DNA of 64,000 nt from assembly GCA_020854105.1 (NCBI GenBank), contig JADZGB010000002.1:313695-377694 (forward strand), written 5' to 3'. Both the position numbers and the translations under genes were made by a program. The notes below the pieces were generated by a model. That model did no database searches and was not told the DNA's origin. It saw nothing but the letters and a program-made list of their open reading frames with translations. This stretch comes from Burkholderiales bacterium (GTDB lineage: Bacteria > Pseudomonadota > Gammaproteobacteria > Burkholderiales > SHXO01). Below, one piece after another: positions 26,184 to 37,591 of this stretch. Every line of letters begins with the position of its first letter. Position 1 is the first letter of the stretch.

Positions 26184-26618
26184 TCAGCGATGCCCGCCGC
26201 GCCTCTCCAGACATTCGAGATAGGCCTGTGCATCGGGCGTCCCCTCGAGCCGCTGGGCCTGCCAAAGTGTCTCGCCGAGACACTCCAGCAGTGCGTGCAG
26301 GGCACGATGCCGGTCGCCTTCGCCGAGCGCCAGCCGCTGTAAGGCGGCGCGCACTCCTGCCGGCCGGTCGACGGACAACTGCTCGTCGACGGCCAGGTGC
26401 AGCGACAGGTGCAGGAACGGGTTCATCGCGCCTGACTCGGGCGTGTAGTCGCGATCCACGTACGTATCCGGCTGATCGAGCATGGCGTGGTACTCCGGAT
26501 GCAGCAGCATGACCTCCAGCGCCATGCGCTGAAGCGGCTGCAGCGGCGCGCCGTCCCGGTACTGGCGCCAGGTGTCGAAGAAAAACCGGCGCGCCTGTTC
26601 ACGACTGGGTTGGTACAT
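26184..26618 (-). CDS. DUF1841 family protein
   Basis: A 144-residue cytoplasmic protein of unknown function. It starts [20 protein letters not shown] and contains HPEYHAMLD and NPFLHLSLHLAVDEQLSVDRPAGVR, the conserved core of DUF1841, with several histidines. The family is largely beta/gammaproteobacterial and often sits next to nth, as here: its start overlaps the end of nth by 20 bases, implying co-translation. ATG 26618 follows a GGGAGG sequence. Recognisable only as a family; no activity is known. Confidence 0.85.
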   Translation of the reverse strand: MYQPSREQARRFFFDTWRQYRDGAPLQPLQRMALEVMLLHPEYHAMLDQPDTYVDRDYTPESGAMNPFLHLSLHLAVDEQLSVDRPAGVRAALQRLALGEGDRHRALHALLECLGETLWQAQRLEGTPDAQAYLECLERRGGHR

Positions 26619-27261
26619 TTCCCTCCCTCGATGGCGTCTTCGCCTTGTATTCGCACAGATCGCGGATGATGCAGGCGGGGCAGTCCGGAGTGCGCGCCTT
26701 GCACACGTACCGGCCATGCAGGATCAGCCAGTGGTGCGCGTCCTTGCGGTACTGTTCCGGCACCACCTTCAGCAGCCGGCGTTCGACCTCTTCGACGCTC
26801 TTTCCGGGTGCAAGGTTCGTGCGATTGGCTACCCGGAAGATGTGCGTATCGACGGCGATGGTGGGCTCGCCGAAAGCGGTGTTGAGAATGACATTGGCGG
26901 TCTTCCTCCCCACGCCGGGCAAGTCCTCCAGGGCTTCTCGCTCGCGCGGGACCTCGCCGCTATGCCGTTCCAGCAGCAACCGGCAGGTGGCAATCAGGTT
27001 CCTGGCCTTCGTCCGGTACAGCCCGATACTCCTGATGTAGTCTCCCAGTCCGTCCTCACCCAGGGCCAGGATGCGCTCGGGGGTGTCGGCGGCCTGGAAC
27101 AGGCGTGCGGTGGCGAGGTTGACGCTGCGGTCCGTGGCCTGCGCCGAGAGGATCACCGCGACCAGCAGTTCGAAGGGCGTGCGGTAATGCAGTTCGGTGG
27201 CCGGTGCCGGATCATGCGTGTGGAACCGGCGGAAGATCTCTGCGCGTCTGGCTGGGTTCAT
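26599..27261 (-). CDS. nth: Endonuclease III
   Basis: DNA glycosylase/AP lyase that removes oxidised pyrimidines. The 220-residue protein has the helix-hairpin-helix LPGVGRKTA with the catalytic lysine, the catalytic Asp in [11 protein letters not shown], and the [4Fe-4S] motif C-x6-C-x2-C-x5-C near residues 190-206 ([17 protein letters not shown]). ATG 27261 gives the normal length; the frame remains open upstream but that part lies in the divergent intergenic region. Its 3' end overlaps the DUF1841 gene. Confidence 0.96.
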   Translation of the reverse strand: MNPARRAEIFRRFHTHDPAPATELHYRTPFELLVAVILSAQATDRSVNLATARLFQAADTPERILALGEDGLGDYIRSIGLYRTKARNLIATCRLLLERHSGEVPREREALEDLPGVGRKTANVILNTAFGEPTIAVDTHIFRVANRTNLAPGKSVEEVERRLLKVVPEQYRKDAHHWLILHGRYVCKARTPDCPACIIRDLCEYKAKTPSREGNVPTQS

Positions 27262-27371
27262 GGGAGGAGATGGCAACGGATCAAGTTCGTGCGGACGCGG
27301 CCGATACTGCCGAGACGCAGGCAGTGCCTGCGACCCGCCACACCGGCCACGAATCCTTGGTGAGCCTGCAC

Positions 27372-29402
27372 ATGAATCTTCGCCTGCGCGATCTGTCGAT
27401 CGCAACGAAATTCTCCGTCATTCTGCTGCCCGCCATCGCCCTGCTGATCGGCATGCTCGCATTCGTCCAGACCCGGGTCGCGAGCAGTGCGGCCGAGCGC
27501 AGCGCCGTGGACGATCTCCGGCACAACAACGGCCTGATCACGAGCATGATCGACGCGTACAACCAGTCGCTGACCGGGACGGTGGTCAAGCTCGCGCAGA
27601 GCTTCGACGCCTACTATCCGGGGCGGTTCGAGCTCGATGCGTCGGCACCGGTGCAGGTCGGCGAGGTCAGCGCGCCGGTCCTGCGCATCGGCGGCCGTGC
27701 GATCAATCTCGACTTCGGAGGCGTGGACCGTTTCGCCGAGACCACCGGCGGCGTCGCCACCCTGTTCGTGCGCAGCGGCGACGACTTCGTGCGGGTCACC
27801 ACTTCGCTCAAGAACGAAAAGGGCGGGCGCGTCATCGGCACCTCGCTGGGCCGGACCCATCCCGGCTACGCGCGACTGATGGCGGGCGAGACCTACGTGG
27901 GCAAGGCGCACCTCTTCGGCCGCGAGTACGTCACGCACTACCGGCCGGTGAAGGATGTCGACGGGCAGGTCATCGCGGTCAGCTTCGTCGGCCTGGACTT
28001 CACCGAGGGTCTGAAGAATTTCAAGGAGCGCGTCGCGCAGATGAAGCTCGGGACCTCCGGCTACGTCTTCGTGGTGGATGCCTCGTCCGGACCGGAGCGG
28101 GGCACCGCACTGGTGTCCCCGAACGGCGCCGGCAGGAACATGCTGACCGGCGCCGCACGGACCGACATCGCGGCCATGCTGGAAAGCCGGAAAGGCGTGC
28201 GGCACTATCTGGATCCGAACCGAAAGGGCGGCGCTGCCCGGGTCGTGGTTGCGTACGACACCTACCCCGAATGGAACTGGATGATCGCCTCGCGCATGAC
28301 CGAGGCCGACGTGCTGGCCGGTGCACACCACGGCCGCAACCTCATGCTCCTGGCAGCGCTGCTGATCCTCCTGCCCATCGGCGCCCTGATCTACGCCGCC
28401 ACCACGGTGTGGGTGGCGCGTCCGCTGCGCCAGGCGGTCGCGGTGACCGAGCGCCTGGCCCAGGGTGATCTGACGGTGGACGCCGCCGCGCAGTCGCGGG
28501 ACGAGATGGGCCATCTGTTCGCGTCCATCGATGCCATGAAGCAGAATCTGGTCGGCATCGTGCGCCAGGTGCACGACAGTGCGGGCGAGGTATCTAGCGC
28601 CGCCACCGAGCTGTCGGCGTCGGCCGAGAGCGTGGTGCAGGGCTCGCAGCGCCAGAGCGAGGCGGCAAGCTCGGCGGCGCAGGCGGTCGAGCAGAGCAGC
28701 GCAACCATCGGCTCCGTCGCGGAGACTGCCGACAGCGTGCAGAGTCTGGCGCACACGAGCATGGAGTCGAGCGCCCGCGGCAATGCCAGCCTGATGAAGA
28801 TGGTCTCGGAGCTGGAGCGCGCGGGCGGCTCCGTGCGCCAGATCGCCTCCACGGTCGGCGAGTTCATCGAGAGCGCCGCGACCATCACCGCGATCACGCG
28901 GCAGGTCAAGGAGATCGCCGAGCAGACCAACCTGCTGGCACTCAATGCCGCGATCGAAGCGGCCCGCGCAGGCGAGCAGGGTCGCGGATTTGCCGTGGTC
29001 GCGGACGAGGTGCGCAGGCTGGCCGAGAAGTCGGCGCGTTCCGCCGGCGAAATAGACGCAGTGACCTCGACCCTGTCCGACAAGTCCAAGGCCGTGGAGG
29101 GAGCCATCGTCGAGGGACGCCAGTCGATCGATTCGAGCCAGGGACTGATGCAGGACGTGGTCGCCATCCTGGGCGACGCCTCCAGGGCGGTGCTCGAGGG
29201 CAATCAGGGCGCCGAGCGCATCGCCGACATGGTCAGGCAGCAGGCATCGGCCAGCGCCGAGGCTGCGCAGGCAGTGACGGGCATCGCGCGCATGGCCGAG
29301 GAAAACACCTGTGCGATCCAGCAGACCGCGGTTGCCGCCGAGCATATGGAAGACCTCGCCCACTCCCTGCAGGGATCGGTCAGCCGCTTCCGTCTCGCCT
29401 GA
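27372..29402 (+). CDS. Methyl-accepting chemotaxis protein with Cache sensor
   Basis: A 676-residue transmembrane chemoreceptor. Order: membrane helix 1 ([18 protein letters not shown]), a periplasmic Cache_3-Cache_2-type ligand domain (~40-310), membrane helix 2 ([21 protein letters not shown]), HAMP, and a long cytoplasmic signalling hairpin whose tip has [32 protein letters not shown]. It ends in RFRLA, without the CheR-binding pentapeptide of the NWETF type, so adaptation may need help from other receptors. I chose ATG 27372, adjacent to the membrane segment; ATG 27270 lies further upstream. The last 23 bases overlap the convergent rnfB. Ligand unknown. Confidence 0.92.
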   Translation: MNLRLRDLSIATKFSVILLPAIALLIGMLAFVQTRVASSAAERSAVDDLRHNNGLITSMIDAYNQSLTGTVVKLAQSFDAYYPGRFELDASAPVQVGEVSAPVLRIGGRAINLDFGGVDRFAETTGGVATLFVRSGDDFVRVTTSLKNEKGGRVIGTSLGRTHPGYARLMAGETYVGKAHLFGREYVTHYRPVKDVDGQVIAVSFVGLDFTEGLKNFKERVAQMKLGTSGYVFVVDASSGPERGTALVSPNGAGRNMLTGAARTDIAAMLESRKGVRHYLDPNRKGGAARVVVAYDTYPEWNWMIASRMTEADVLAGAHHGRNLMLLAALLILLPIGALIYAATTVWVARPLRQAVAVTERLAQGDLTVDAAAQSRDEMGHLFASIDAMKQNLVGIVRQVHDSAGEVSSAATELSASAESVVQGSQRQSEAASSAAQAVEQSSATIGSVAETADSVQSLAHTSMESSARGNASLMKMVSELERAGGSVRQIASTVGEFIESAATITAITRQVKEIAEQTNLLALNAAIEAARAGEQGRGFAVVADEVRRLAEKSARSAGEIDAVTSTLSDKSKAVEGAIVEGRQSIDSSQGLMQDVVAILGDASRAVLEGNQGAERIADMVRQQASASAEAAQAVTGIARMAEENTCAIQQTAVAAEHMEDLAHSLQGSVSRFRLA

Positions 29403-30072
29403 TTCCGTCGCCGGTGCACGCGCGCCGGGCCCGGGCCCGCTCGATGGCGGCCCGAACCACTGCGCGCTTGCGCTCGATCCCAGGATCGCCGGCGCGGGGC
29501 TCGAGCGCCTGCAACTTCTCCTGCGCCTTGTGCGCGAGCCGCAGTTCGTGTTCGCTGCGCTCCCGCTCCAGCCGTGCCGCACGCTGGAGGAAGCGGCTGC
29601 GCCAATGCACGGATTCGTCGGCAACCGCGACCTGCGACAGCAATGAGGCGTGCCGGGACCCCTGTGCAGCCAGCACGTGCAGCGGCACCATCTCGATGCA
29701 GTCCACGGGACAGGGCGCCACACACAGCTCGCAGCCGCTGCAGTGTTCCAGCAGCACCGTGTGCATCTGCCTGGGCGCTCCGGCGATGGCATCGATGGGG
29801 CATGCCTGGATGCACAGGGTGCAGCCGATGCAGGCGCCCTCGTCGATCAGTGCTGCGCCGCGCGGACCCTCGGCGCCGCTGGAGCTGTCGAGCGGCACGG
29901 GTGCACGGCCGGTGAGCGCGGCCAGGCGCTCGATCCCTCGCGCGCCGCCCGGAGGGCAGCGGTCGATCGGCGCCTCGCCGGATGCGATTGCCTCCGCGTA
30001 CGGACGGCAGCCCGCGTAGCCGCACTTCCTGCACTGCGTCTGCGGCAGCAGTGCATCGATGGCATCGGCCAT
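29380..30072 (-). CDS. RnfB/RsxB-like ferredoxin, soluble form
   Basis: A 230-residue iron-sulfur protein. It begins with the RnfB-type cluster-binding domain (Cys14, Cys17, Cys22, Cys39 in [12 protein letters not shown]...CPPGG) directly at the N-terminus, without the membrane helix of true RnfB. Two ferredoxin [4Fe-4S] motifs follow ([12 protein letters not shown] and [12 protein letters not shown]), then a basic, helical C-terminal tail. No other rnf genes are near. It lies 22 bases after the giant flavoprotein gene on the same strand, suggesting it is that enzyme's electron partner (inference). Such stand-alone RnfB-like proteins are common in betaproteobacteria. Confidence 0.88.
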   Translation of the reverse strand: MADAIDALLPQTQCRKCGYAGCRPYAEAIASGEAPIDRCPPGGARGIERLAALTGRAPVPLDSSSGAEGPRGAALIDEGACIGCTLCIQACPIDAIAGAPRQMHTVLLEHCSGCELCVAPCPVDCIEMVPLHVLAAQGSRHASLLSQVAVADESVHWRSRFLQRAARLERERSEHELRLAHKAQEKLQALEPRAGDPGIERKRAVVRAAIERARARRACTGDGIRRDGSG

Positions 30073-30094
30073 GGTCGGCGCCACGCCCGAGGCC

Positions 30095-33000
30095 TCAGAC
30101 GGGGGCGACGCGCCGCCGGGCACGCACCAGGCAGCGATCGATCCACTGGGCGGTGAGCTTCTCCTGCAGCGAGTTCTGCGACAGGCGCGCTGCCAGGCCC
30201 GGAAAATCCACGGCATCCAGCGGCTGGTCCTGGTTGAAGCAGGAGAACACGTAGCTGCGCGCGCCGTTCACCGGATCCACGTGCGGCTGCAGGCACTGCG
30301 CGCAGATCTCCTTCATCATGCACTGCATTGGCGAGTTGATCGAGCCGATGGCCACGTGTGCGGCAGGGATGTGCGCTGCCAGCACGCCGTGACGCGCCGC
30401 ACCCACTGCGGCCATCATGCGATCGGAGCCGATCGCGATCAGACGCCGGGTATCGGCCAGGGAGATGGTCTGCTCGCCCAGCTTGCCTTCGGCGTAGGCC
30501 AGCATTGCCTGCACGATGTTGCCCACGAAGCTGCGGTCCTGCCGGCGTGAGGGCTCGAACCCGGGCGCCTCGTCGCAGCACCAGACCACCACGTCCGCGG
30601 CTGCCTCGATCTCCGCCACCTTGTAGCGGTCGATCCGCTTCTTGTAGCCGGCGAAGTAGAGCACCTTCGAGCCGGCCTGGCGCAGCGCCTGGCCGATGGA
30701 GAACAGCACCGCATTGCCCAGGCCGCCACCGACCAGCACCACGGTCTCGTTCGCGTGGATCTCGGTCGGCGTGCCGGTCGGCCCCATCAGAATCACTGGC
30801 TCGCCCGGTGCGAGCATCGCGCACAGGTCCGACGAGCCGCCCATCTCGAGAACGATGGTGGAGACCAGGCCGCGCTCGCGATCGACCCAGGCACCCGTCA
30901 GTGCCAGGCCTTCCATCGCCAGGCGTGTGCCGTCGACGAGCGCGGCGTTGCGCTCGAAGTTCTGCAGCCGGTAGAACTGGCCGGGCTGGAAGCGGCGAGC
31001 GGCAGCCGGCGCGTGCACGACGACCTCGACGATGTTGGGCGTGAGCCGCACGACCTCGTGCACGGTGGCACGCAGCGTGTCGTTGAGTTCGCGCAGGAAG
31101 CCGCCGTCGTCCCGCATGGACGCCGGGGTGCGTGCTGCGAGCACCGAGCTGACCACCGGGTAGCCTCGCCTGGCGCCGCCCATGGCCTTGACCACGTTGC
31201 CGAAGAAGGAGGGGTGCAGGTCGCCGAAGAAGCTGATGAAGCGGCCGTCGGGCTCGCGCGCGAGCAGTACGTGCGTCTCGTCGGGCTTGGCGCTGCGCTG
31301 CGGCTGGACCGGGTTGCCGTTCTCGTCGCAGGCCTGGAAGTAGCGTCCGTCGAGCGGGAAGTGCGCGCTGTCCTCGCGCGCGAGCACAGTGTTCGGCTGC
31401 GTGCCCGCTGCCACCAGGATGGTGCGCGCAGGCAGCACGGTCTCGCCCGAGGGCTGCAGGGCGCCCTCGCTGTCGGTGCACTGCGCGCTGACCGTCAATC
31501 CGCTGGCATGGCCGAACGCATCGACCTCCACCGCCACCGGCGTCAGTCCTTCGGCGAAGAGGATGCCTTCCTCCAGTGCCTTCTCCACCTCCTCGTGGTT
31601 GAGCGTGTACGACGGGCTGTCGATGAGCCGCTTGCGATAGGCGATGGTTGCACCGCCCCAGCCGCGCAGCAGCTCGATGATGTGCGGCGCCCGTCCTTGC
31701 GCGTTCGCTGCCGCACGCTCTTCGCGGATGGCACGTGCGTGCATGAGGAATTCCTCCGCGATGGCCTGCTCCTCCGCGCTCCAGTTCCTGCGCACCGTGG
31801 CCTCACCACGCTCGGCCGCGAGCGTCTCGTAGCGGTGCAGGAACTTCTCCACCTGCAGCGGGTAGTAGGCGAGCGACTCGGTCGCCGTGTCGATCGCGGT
31901 CAGTCCGCCGCCGATGACCACCACGGGCAGCCGGATCTGCAGGTTGGCCACCGACTCGGTCTTGGCCGCACCGGTGAGCTGCAGCGCCATGAGGAAATCC
32001 GAGGCAGTGCGAACGCCGCGTGCGAGGCCGTTGGGCAGCTCGAGCACGGTCGGACGCCCCGCACCGGCGGCCAGCGCGATGTGATCGAAGCCGTACGCGA
32101 ACGCGTCTTCGGCGGTGATGGTGCCGCCGAAGCGCACGCCTCCGATCAGCGCGAACTGCTCGCGCCGCTCCAGCAGCAGGCGGACGAGCTTCAGGAAATT
32201 CTTGTCCCAGCGCACGGTGATGCCGTACTCGGCCACGCCGCCGAAGCCGGCCAGGGTGCGCTCGTCGAGTTGCTGGTACATCGCGTTCACGTCGTGGACT
32301 GGCTGCATCGGCGCGCGCTTGCCGTGCGCGTCGATCCCGGACAGCGCGGCAGGCAGCGGCTCGATCTTCAGTCCGTCGATGCCGACCACCACGTGCCCGT
32401 CGTTCATCAGGTGATGGGCCAGGGTATAGCCGGCCGGTCCCATGCCGACGACCAGCACGCGCCTCCCGCTCGCGGGCCTGGGCAGCGGGCGGTGCAGGTC
32501 GAGCGGATTCCAGCGCGTGAGCAGCGAGTAGATCTCGAAGCCCCAGGGCAATGCCAGGACGTCCTTGAGGGTACGCGTCTCCGCTTGCGGGATGTTGACC
32601 GGTTCCTGCTTCTGGTAGATGCAGGCCTTCATGCAGTCGTTGCAGATGCGGTGCCCCGTGGCGGCCACCATCGGATTGTCCACGCAGATGATTCCGAGCG
32701 CGCCGATGGCGTGGCCCTGCACCTTGACCTTGTGGAACTCGGAAATCCTCTCGTCCAGCGGGCAGCCGTTGAGCGGCACGCCGAACGGACTCTTCTTGAA
32801 CGGCGGCCGCAGCTCCGGTGTGCCGACCTTCTCGCGCATGCCGCTCGAGCAGGAATCGCGCTGCTGTTCGTGGCACCAGATGCAATAGTTGGCCTGATCG
32901 AGGGCGCCCATCAGGTCGGTGCCGCGATCCGTGAGCGCGAAGCCTTCGCGCCGGCGCAGATGTGCGGCGTGGAAGCTGCGGTGCGTCCCGTGCACGGTCT

Positions 33001-33625
33001 CCTGGAGCGGTACCAGGTGCAGTGGATCCAGCTTGGCGGGCACCTTGAACAGAATGCCTTCGGCATGACGCCTGCGGCCGGCGGCAGTGTGGCCGGCCCA
33101 GGCGGCGTAGCGCGCGGCGATCTCCAGCTCGGCGGTATGGGCGGGTTCGTCCGCCAGCCACGCGGTCACCAGCCGGGCGAAGCCCAGTTCCGAGAATGCG
33201 CCGTGCATGTGCGCCGCCAATCGAGTCTCCAGCGCCGGCCCGTCGATGTCTTCGGCCTCCAGCGGCTTGATCTTCGCCATTGCCCTTCGCTGCACGAAGC
33301 CGCGCTTGACCGCGTACAGCGGCGCGAGTTCGAGGTGGCCGGCGGCCAGTGCCTCCACTTCTGCCTCGATCCCGAACAGCCGCGCCAGGAAAGACTCCAG
33401 GTGCGGCGCCAGCGCGACGATCAGCTCCGAGGCCTCCGGTCGGGTGAGCAGCACCGGGTCCTGGCGGGCGGTGCGCAACCGCTGCGCGAGTTCCGGTGCG
33501 CGGGTCTGCAGGGTGGCGACGAAGTGCTGATCGAGTCGTAGCAGGCCTTCGCGCCGGTAGAGATCCTCGAACAGGAGGCCATGGGCGAGCCTCAGGGCGG
33601 GCGTGGAAACGGGGGAGGTGGTCAT
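30095..33625 (-). CDS. Giant multi-cofactor flavoprotein: GltD-like plus PyrK/FNR-like domains
   Basis: A 1176-residue cytoplasmic oxidoreductase. Residues 1-240 are a helical region I cannot assign. Cysteines at 248, 251, 259, 288, 314, 328, 331 and 335 (including CNDCMKAC) probably bind Fe-S clusters. The GltD-like core follows, with FAD site [15 protein letters not shown] (~392-406), NAD(P) site [13 protein letters not shown], and an ATG-like closing motif ([10 protein letters not shown]). The C-terminal third is a ferredoxin-reductase/DHODH-B domain with [10 protein letters not shown] and [11 protein letters not shown], ending in a PyrK-like cysteine cluster (Cys1102, 1108, 1111, 1129). 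It lies downstream of pyrD and just upstream of rnfB, and may move electrons from NAD(P)H to the ferredoxin. ATG 33625 chosen; the frame is open to 33721. Confidence 0.8.
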   Translation of the reverse strand: MTTSPVSTPALRLAHGLLFEDLYRREGLLRLDQHFVATLQTRAPELAQRLRTARQDPVLLTRPEASELIVALAPHLESFLARLFGIEAEVEALAAGHLELAPLYAVKRGFVQRRAMAKIKPLEAEDIDGPALETRLAAHMHGAFSELGFARLVTAWLADEPAHTAELEIAARYAAWAGHTAAGRRRHAEGILFKVPAKLDPLHLVPLQETVHGTHRSFHAAHLRRREGFALTDRGTDLMGALDQANYCIWCHEQQRDSCSSGMREKVGTPELRPPFKKSPFGVPLNGCPLDERISEFHKVKVQGHAIGALGIICVDNPMVAATGHRICNDCMKACIYQKQEPVNIPQAETRTLKDVLALPWGFEIYSLLTRWNPLDLHRPLPRPASGRRVLVVGMGPAGYTLAHHLMNDGHVVVGIDGLKIEPLPAALSGIDAHGKRAPMQPVHDVNAMYQQLDERTLAGFGGVAEYGITVRWDKNFLKLVRLLLERREQFALIGGVRFGGTITAEDAFAYGFDHIALAAGAGRPTVLELPNGLARGVRTASDFLMALQLTGAAKTESVANLQIRLPVVVIGGGLTAIDTATESLAYYPLQVEKFLHRYETLAAERGEATVRRNWSAEEQAIAEEFLMHARAIREERAAANAQGRAPHIIELLRGWGGATIAYRKRLIDSPSYTLNHEEVEKALEEGILFAEGLTPVAVEVDAFGHASGLTVSAQCTDSEGALQPSGETVLPARTILVAAGTQPNTVLAREDSAHFPLDGRYFQACDENGNPVQPQRSAKPDETHVLLAREPDGRFISFFGDLHPSFFGNVVKAMGGARRGYPVVSSVLAARTPASMRDDGGFLRELNDTLRATVHEVVRLTPNIVEVVVHAPAAARRFQPGQFYRLQNFERNAALVDGTRLAMEGLALTGAWVDRERGLVSTIVLEMGGSSDLCAMLAPGEPVILMGPTGTPTEIHANETVVLVGGGLGNAVLFSIGQALRQAGSKVLYFAGYKKRIDRYKVAEIEAAADVVVWCCDEAPGFEPSRRQDRSFVGNIVQAMLAYAEGKLGEQTISLADTRRLIAIGSDRMMAAVGAARHGVLAAHIPAAHVAIGSINSPMQCMMKEICAQCLQPHVDPVNGARSYVFSCFNQDQPLDAVDFPGLAARLSQNSLQEKLTAQWIDRCLVRARRRVAPV

Positions 33626-33734
33626 CGGTAGGTATGTGAGGAGAGCTGGCGTGCACCGCCGGTGCCGGCAGGCGGGCGGCCAGTATACCCGCGGCCGCTG
33701 CCCCGTGCTGCGGCGCGCCATCCGCGCCGCCGGA

Positions 33735-34751
33735 TCAGGCGTGACGCGCGAGCGCCTGCCGGCACTCCTTGATAAGACCGGGTCCCGCGTATACCAGGCC
33801 GGTATAGAGCTGCACCAGCGTCGCGCCTGCCGCCACGCGCGCCGCCGCGTCCGCGCCGCTCATGATCCCGCCTGCGCCCACGAGCGGTATCCGGCGGTCC
33901 AGTTGGCGGGCCAGTGCCGCCATCACCCGCTGCGCCCGTGCGGTCAGCGGCGCACCGCTCAGACCGCCGCTCTCCGTGGCGTGGGGCAGGCCCTCGAGGC
34001 CCTCGCGCGAAAGAGTGGTATTGGTGGCGATCACCGCGTCGATGCGATGGTGCAGGAGGATCTGCGCGATGCTCTCGATCTGCTCGGCGGCCAGATCGGG
34101 TGCGATCTTCAGCGCGAGCGGAACGTAGCGGCCGTGCCGCTCCGCGAGCTGCATCTGCTCGGCTCTCAAAGCAGCCAGCAGAGCGTCCAGTTCGTCGCTT
34201 TCCTGCAGCTGCCGCAGGTTCCTGGTGTTGGGCGAGGAGATGTTGATGGTGACGTAGCTGGCCAGTCCGTAAACCTTGCGCAGGCAGGTGAGGTAATCCG
34301 CGGCCGCGCGCGCGATCGGTGTGTCGAAGTTCTTGCCAATGTTGATGCCGAGCACGCCGCGGTAGCGGGCCGTCTCGACATTGCGCACCAGGCGGTCCAC
34401 GCCCAAATTATTGAAGCCGAGGCGGTTGATCACCGCATGCGCCGCCGGGATGCGGAACATGCGTGGACGCGGATTGCCAGGCTGCGGTCGCGGCGTCACC
34501 GTGCCGACCTCGATGAATCCGAACCCCAGGCGGGCGAGCGCGTCCAGATGCTCGGCGTTCTTGTCCAGTCCTGCCGCGAGCCCTACCGGGTTGGGGAAGT
34601 CGATCCCCATGGCGCGCACCGGTCCGTCGACGAGCGCAGGGGCGGGCGGCAGCCCCAGCCGGGCGCCGACATCGAGCGCGCGCAGCGTCAGGCCGTGCGC
34701 CCGCTCGGCATCCAGTCGGAACAGCAGCGGCCGCAGCGCAGCGTAGCTCAC
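33735..34751 (-). CDS. pyrD: Dihydroorotate dehydrogenase (quinone), class 2
   Basis: Oxidises dihydroorotate to orotate in pyrimidine synthesis, passing electrons via FMN to the membrane quinone pool. The 338-residue protein has the class 2 N-terminal membrane-associating helix ([17 protein letters not shown]), [14 protein letters not shown], the catalytic-serine loop [11 protein letters not shown], and GAGGIMSG with [10 protein letters not shown] for FMN phosphate. The start is GTG 34751, whose GTGA overlaps the stop of the enoyl-CoA-hydratase-like gene. The PyrK-like flavoprotein lies downstream, although class 2 enzymes do not normally need PyrK. Confidence 0.96.
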   Translation of the reverse strand: MSYAALRPLLFRLDAERAHGLTLRALDVGARLGLPPAPALVDGPVRAMGIDFPNPVGLAAGLDKNAEHLDALARLGFGFIEVGTVTPRPQPGNPRPRMFRIPAAHAVINRLGFNNLGVDRLVRNVETARYRGVLGINIGKNFDTPIARAAADYLTCLRKVYGLASYVTINISSPNTRNLRQLQESDELDALLAALRAEQMQLAERHGRYVPLALKIAPDLAAEQIESIAQILLHHRIDAVIATNTTLSREGLEGLPHATESGGLSGAPLTARAQRVMAALARQLDRRIPLVGAGGIMSGADAAARVAAGATLVQLYTGLVYAGPGLIKECRQALARHA

Positions 34752-35524
34752 CGGAAAACCGGTTCGCGGCGCTCCAGGAAGGCGTTCAGGCCTTCGACCG
34801 CGTCGTCGCTCGCGACGCAGGCCTGCATCTGCTTCATCATCGGTGCGTAGGCGGCGGCATCGCCGTGGTCGCGCGCAATGCGCGCCGAGGCGAGCGTGGC
34901 ACGCACGCCGACCGGCGACTGCCGGGCGATGCGCCCGGCCAGCGCGGTCGCGCGCTCCAGCACCGCATCGGGCGGCGCGATCTCCTGCACGATTCCCCAG
35001 TCGAGCGCCTCCTGAGCGCCGAACTCGTCGCCGGTGAGCAGGATGCGCATGGCATTGCCCCAGCCGCTCTCGCGCGGCAGACGCACGGTCGCGCCGCCGA
35101 TCGGGAAGATGCCGCGCTTGACCTCGATCTGTGCGAAGCGCGTGTCGTGCGCAGCGATGCGGATGTCGGTCGCGAGCAGGAACTCGATGCCGATGGTCAG
35201 GCACCATCCGCGTACGGCGATCACCAGCGGCTTGGACAGCGACTGCGTGCGCAGCAGCGGATCGACGGCGCCGTCGGGCAGCGGCGGCATGCGCCCGTCG
35301 CGGAAGTAGGGCAGCCACTGCGGCAGTTCGATGCCGCCGGTGAAGTGCTCGCCGTGCGCGAACAGGACGGCACAACGCGCATTGGCATCGCGTTCGTACG
35401 CACCGTAGGCCGTTGCCAGTTCCGTGTACATCGCGACGTCAACGGCATTGCGTTTCGCGGCACGGTTCAGTCCGATCAGCGTGACGTGGCCGCGATTCTC
35501 GACAGTGATGCGCTCGAAATTCAT
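34748..35524 (-). CDS. Enoyl-CoA hydratase/isomerase family protein
   Basis: A 258-residue crotonase-fold protein likely acting on acyl-CoA thioesters. It has the N-terminal [18 protein letters not shown], the CoA-oxyanion segment [16 protein letters not shown], and the second oxyanion region [22 protein letters not shown]. Where hydratases carry catalytic Glu pairs, this protein has [19 protein letters not shown], so hydratase activity is uncertain and isomerase or other CoA chemistry is possible. It lies in the run aat-bpt-this-pyrD, 8 bases after bpt and overlapping pyrD by 4. Confidence 0.85.
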   Translation of the reverse strand: MNFERITVENRGHVTLIGLNRAAKRNAVDVAMYTELATAYGAYERDANARCAVLFAHGEHFTGGIELPQWLPYFRDGRMPPLPDGAVDPLLRTQSLSKPLVIAVRGWCLTIGIEFLLATDIRIAAHDTRFAQIEVKRGIFPIGGATVRLPRESGWGNAMRILLTGDEFGAQEALDWGIVQEIAPPDAVLERATALAGRIARQSPVGVRATLASARIARDHGDAAAYAPMMKQMQACVASDDAVEGLNAFLERREPVFR

Positions 35525-35532
35525 CGGATTCC

Positions 35533-36279
35533 CTAGGATGGATCGCCGCGTCCGTTGCGCGGCAGACGACGCCAGTGCCCGGTGAACAGGCCCTCGGCCG
35601 GCTGGAAGTTGATCTTGTAGGCCATCTTGCGGCTCTGGCCGATCCAGTAGCCCAGGTACAGATAGGGCAGGTTCAGGCGGCGGCACATGTCCACCTGCCA
35701 CAGCACGTTGAAGGTGCCTAGGCTCGCCCCCTGCAGGCCGGGCTCGAAGAAGGTGTAGACCGAGGACAGTCCGTCCTCGAGACGATCGATGATGCTGACC
35801 ATGAGCAGCCGGCCGTCCTGACGGAATTCGACCAGGCTGGAACTCACGTTGCTCTGAAGCAGGAAGTGGCGATACTGCTCGCGGCTGTCGTGGTCCATGC
35901 CGCCGCCGGCGTGACGGCTCGACTGGTAGCGCAGGTAGAGCGCGTAGTGCTCCGGGTGGTACTTGAGTTCGAGGATGCGCGCGTCCAGATCGCGATGACG
36001 GGCGGCAGCGCGCCGTTGCGAGCGGGTGGGCACGAACTCGCCCGCGATGATGCGCACCGGCACGCAGGCACGGCAGCTGTCGCAGTACGGCCGATAGGTG
36101 AAGGCGCCGCTGCGGCGGAACCCCGCGCGCACCAGCTGGCCGTAGACCTGAGGATCGATCGCGTGGCTCGGCGTGGCCACCTGCGAGCGTGCCAGCCGGT
36201 CAGGCAGGTAGCTGCACGGGTATGGCGCCGTGGCGTAGAACTGCAGGACGGAGAACGGCAGGTCGTTGAGTTGTGTCAT
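35533..36279 (-). CDS. bpt: Aspartate/glutamate leucyltransferase (arginyl-tRNA-protein transferase family)
   Basis: Adds leucine from Leu-tRNA to N-terminal Asp or Glu, creating N-degrons for ClpS/ClpAP. The 248-residue protein has the N-terminal cysteine motif CSYLP, the zinc-like [13 protein letters not shown] and the C-terminal core [21 protein letters not shown] with GHWRRLP, all standard for Bpt. It lies 12 bases downstream of aat, the other bacterial N-degron transferase, and 8 bases upstream of the enoyl-CoA-hydratase-like gene. The assignment to Bpt rather than ATE1 rests on bacterial family membership. Confidence 0.94.
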   Translation of the reverse strand: MTQLNDLPFSVLQFYATAPYPCSYLPDRLARSQVATPSHAIDPQVYGQLVRAGFRRSGAFTYRPYCDSCRACVPVRIIAGEFVPTRSQRRAAARHRDLDARILELKYHPEHYALYLRYQSSRHAGGGMDHDSREQYRHFLLQSNVSSSLVEFRQDGRLLMVSIIDRLEDGLSSVYTFFEPGLQGASLGTFNVLWQVDMCRRLNLPYLYLGYWIGQSRKMAYKINFQPAEGLFTGHWRRLPRNGRGDPS

Positions 36280-36291
36280 GCCTGTCCGGTA

Positions 36292-37005
36292 TCAAGCGCC
36301 GGCATCGGCGGCCGGGGATGCATCGGGGACGGTCCATGGCCCCAGCCGGTCCGGGTAGTGTACCAATTCCTCCACCGTGCGCGAGAAGGTCTCGCGCGGG
36401 ATGTCGCGCGCGCCGAACGACACCAGCAACTCGGTGCGCATCTGGCAGTCGATCAGGCCGAAATCCCAGTCGATCAGCCGTCGCACCAGATGCACGAATG
36501 CCACCTTGGATGCATCGCCCATGCGCGAGAACATCGACTCTCCGAAAAACATCCGGCCCAGGGCCACGCCGTACAGGCCGCCGACCAGCCGCTCGCCGTC
36601 CCAGGTCTCCACCGAGTGCGCGAGCCCGCGCCGGTGCAGCAGGCAATAGGCCTGCCGCATGTCGTCGGTGATCCAGGTGCCGGCCTGTCCGGCGCGCGGG
36701 ACACCACACTCGCGGATCACCTGTGCGAACGCGCGGTCCATGGTCACCCGGTACATCTGCTTGCGCAGGGTCTTGCCGAGACTGCGCCCGATGTGCAGCT
36801 CGCGCGGATAGAGCACGGTGCGCGGATCGGGGCTCCACCACAGGATCGGATCGTCGGCGCTGTACCAGGGAAAGATCCCGAGGCGATAGGCTGCGAGCAG
36901 GCGCTCCGGCGAAAGATCCCCTCCCGCGGCCAGCAATCCGTTCGGATTGTGAAGCGCGCGGTGCAGGGGTGGAAACTCGACTGCCTCGGTGAGCCAGGGA
37001 ATCAA
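36292..37005 (-). CDS. aat: Leucyl/phenylalanyl-tRNA--protein transferase
   Basis: Transfers Leu or Phe to N-terminal Lys or Arg of proteins, marking them for ClpAP. The 237-residue protein has [38 protein letters not shown] and [10 protein letters not shown], the diagnostic region, plus [18 protein letters not shown] and [17 protein letters not shown] in the core. The start is taken as TTG 37005 (M-I-P-W-L), matching family N-termini; no ATG or GTG lies at a sensible place and the upstream frame does not look coding. It is first in the minus-strand run aat-bpt-echA-like-pyrD. Confidence 0.93.
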   Translation of the reverse strand: MIPWLTEAVEFPPLHRALHNPNGLLAAGGDLSPERLLAAYRLGIFPWYSADDPILWWSPDPRTVLYPRELHIGRSLGKTLRKQMYRVTMDRAFAQVIRECGVPRAGQAGTWITDDMRQAYCLLHRRGLAHSVETWDGERLVGGLYGVALGRMFFGESMFSRMGDASKVAFVHLVRRLIDWDFGLIDCQMRTELLVSFGARDIPRETFSRTVEELVHYPDRLGPWTVPDASPAADAGA

Positions 37006-37060
37006 CGTTCGGGGAGCGGCCGGCAGGACACCCCGCCCGGCCGGCGGGCAGCGCCTGCGC

Positions 37061-37591
37061 CTAGAACCACTTGTCCGCGCTCTTGCTGACGAGGCCGCAT
37101 GCCAGACGTGTGCCGGCATCTCCCGCCGGCTGGGAGGCGAGGTCGTCCGGCCGTTCATGCACGATCACCGCGCGCCCGATGATGCTGTCCACGTCGGTTC
37201 CCAGGCTGATACCGGTAACCTGCCTGCGCAGGACCGCGACGCCATCGGCACCCGCTTCGATGTTGCCGAGGTCGCCGGCGTGCCGGCGCTCGGATTCGGG
37301 ACCGCCATGCGCGGCGGAGTGCGGATTGAAGTGCGGCCCTGCGCTGGAGGCGTCGGGCGCCGTGCAGTTGCCGCGTTCGTGCACGTGGAAGCCATGCAAT
37401 CCAGGAGACAGCCCGGTGATGCGCGCCTCCACCAGCACCTGTTCGCCTTCCTGCGTGAACGTGACGGTGCCGCTCACATGGCTGCCCTTGGTGGGGACCA
37501 GTTTCGCGTTCGCCGTCGGCGAGCGCAGATTGACGCCGGTGCATCCGACCAGCGTGATCGCGCACGCGAATACGGCAAGGCTGTTTCTCAT
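37061..37591 (-). CDS. sodC: Superoxide dismutase [Cu-Zn], lipoprotein
   Basis: Destroys superoxide in the periplasm. The 176-residue protein begins with a lipoprotein signal ([17 protein letters not shown], lipid at Cys17). Copper ligands sit in [11 protein letters not shown], the bridging/zinc region is [12 protein letters not shown] with HAGDLGNI, and VIVHERPDD contains the last copper His. The disulfide pair is present (Cys in RGNC and in RLACGLVS). It is upstream of aat on the same strand and divergent from fleS, separated by 208 bases. Confidence 0.95.
   Translation of the reverse strand: MRNSLAVFACAITLVGCTGVNLRSPTANAKLVPTKGSHVSGTVTFTQEGEQVLVEARITGLSPGLHGFHVHERGNCTAPDASSAGPHFNPHSAAHGGPESERRHAGDLGNIEAGADGVAVLRRQVTGISLGTDVDSIIGRAVIVHERPDDLASQPAGDAGTRLACGLVSKSADKWF

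Noticed and set aside
27258..29792. Minus-strand open frame of about 844 codons opposite the chemoreceptor
   Set aside because: No domain is recognisable and the plus strand encodes an obvious MCP.
30755..33541. Plus-strand open frame of about 928 codons opposite the giant flavoprotein
   Set aside because: A GC-driven shadow; the minus strand has FAD, NAD and Fe-S motifs in order.
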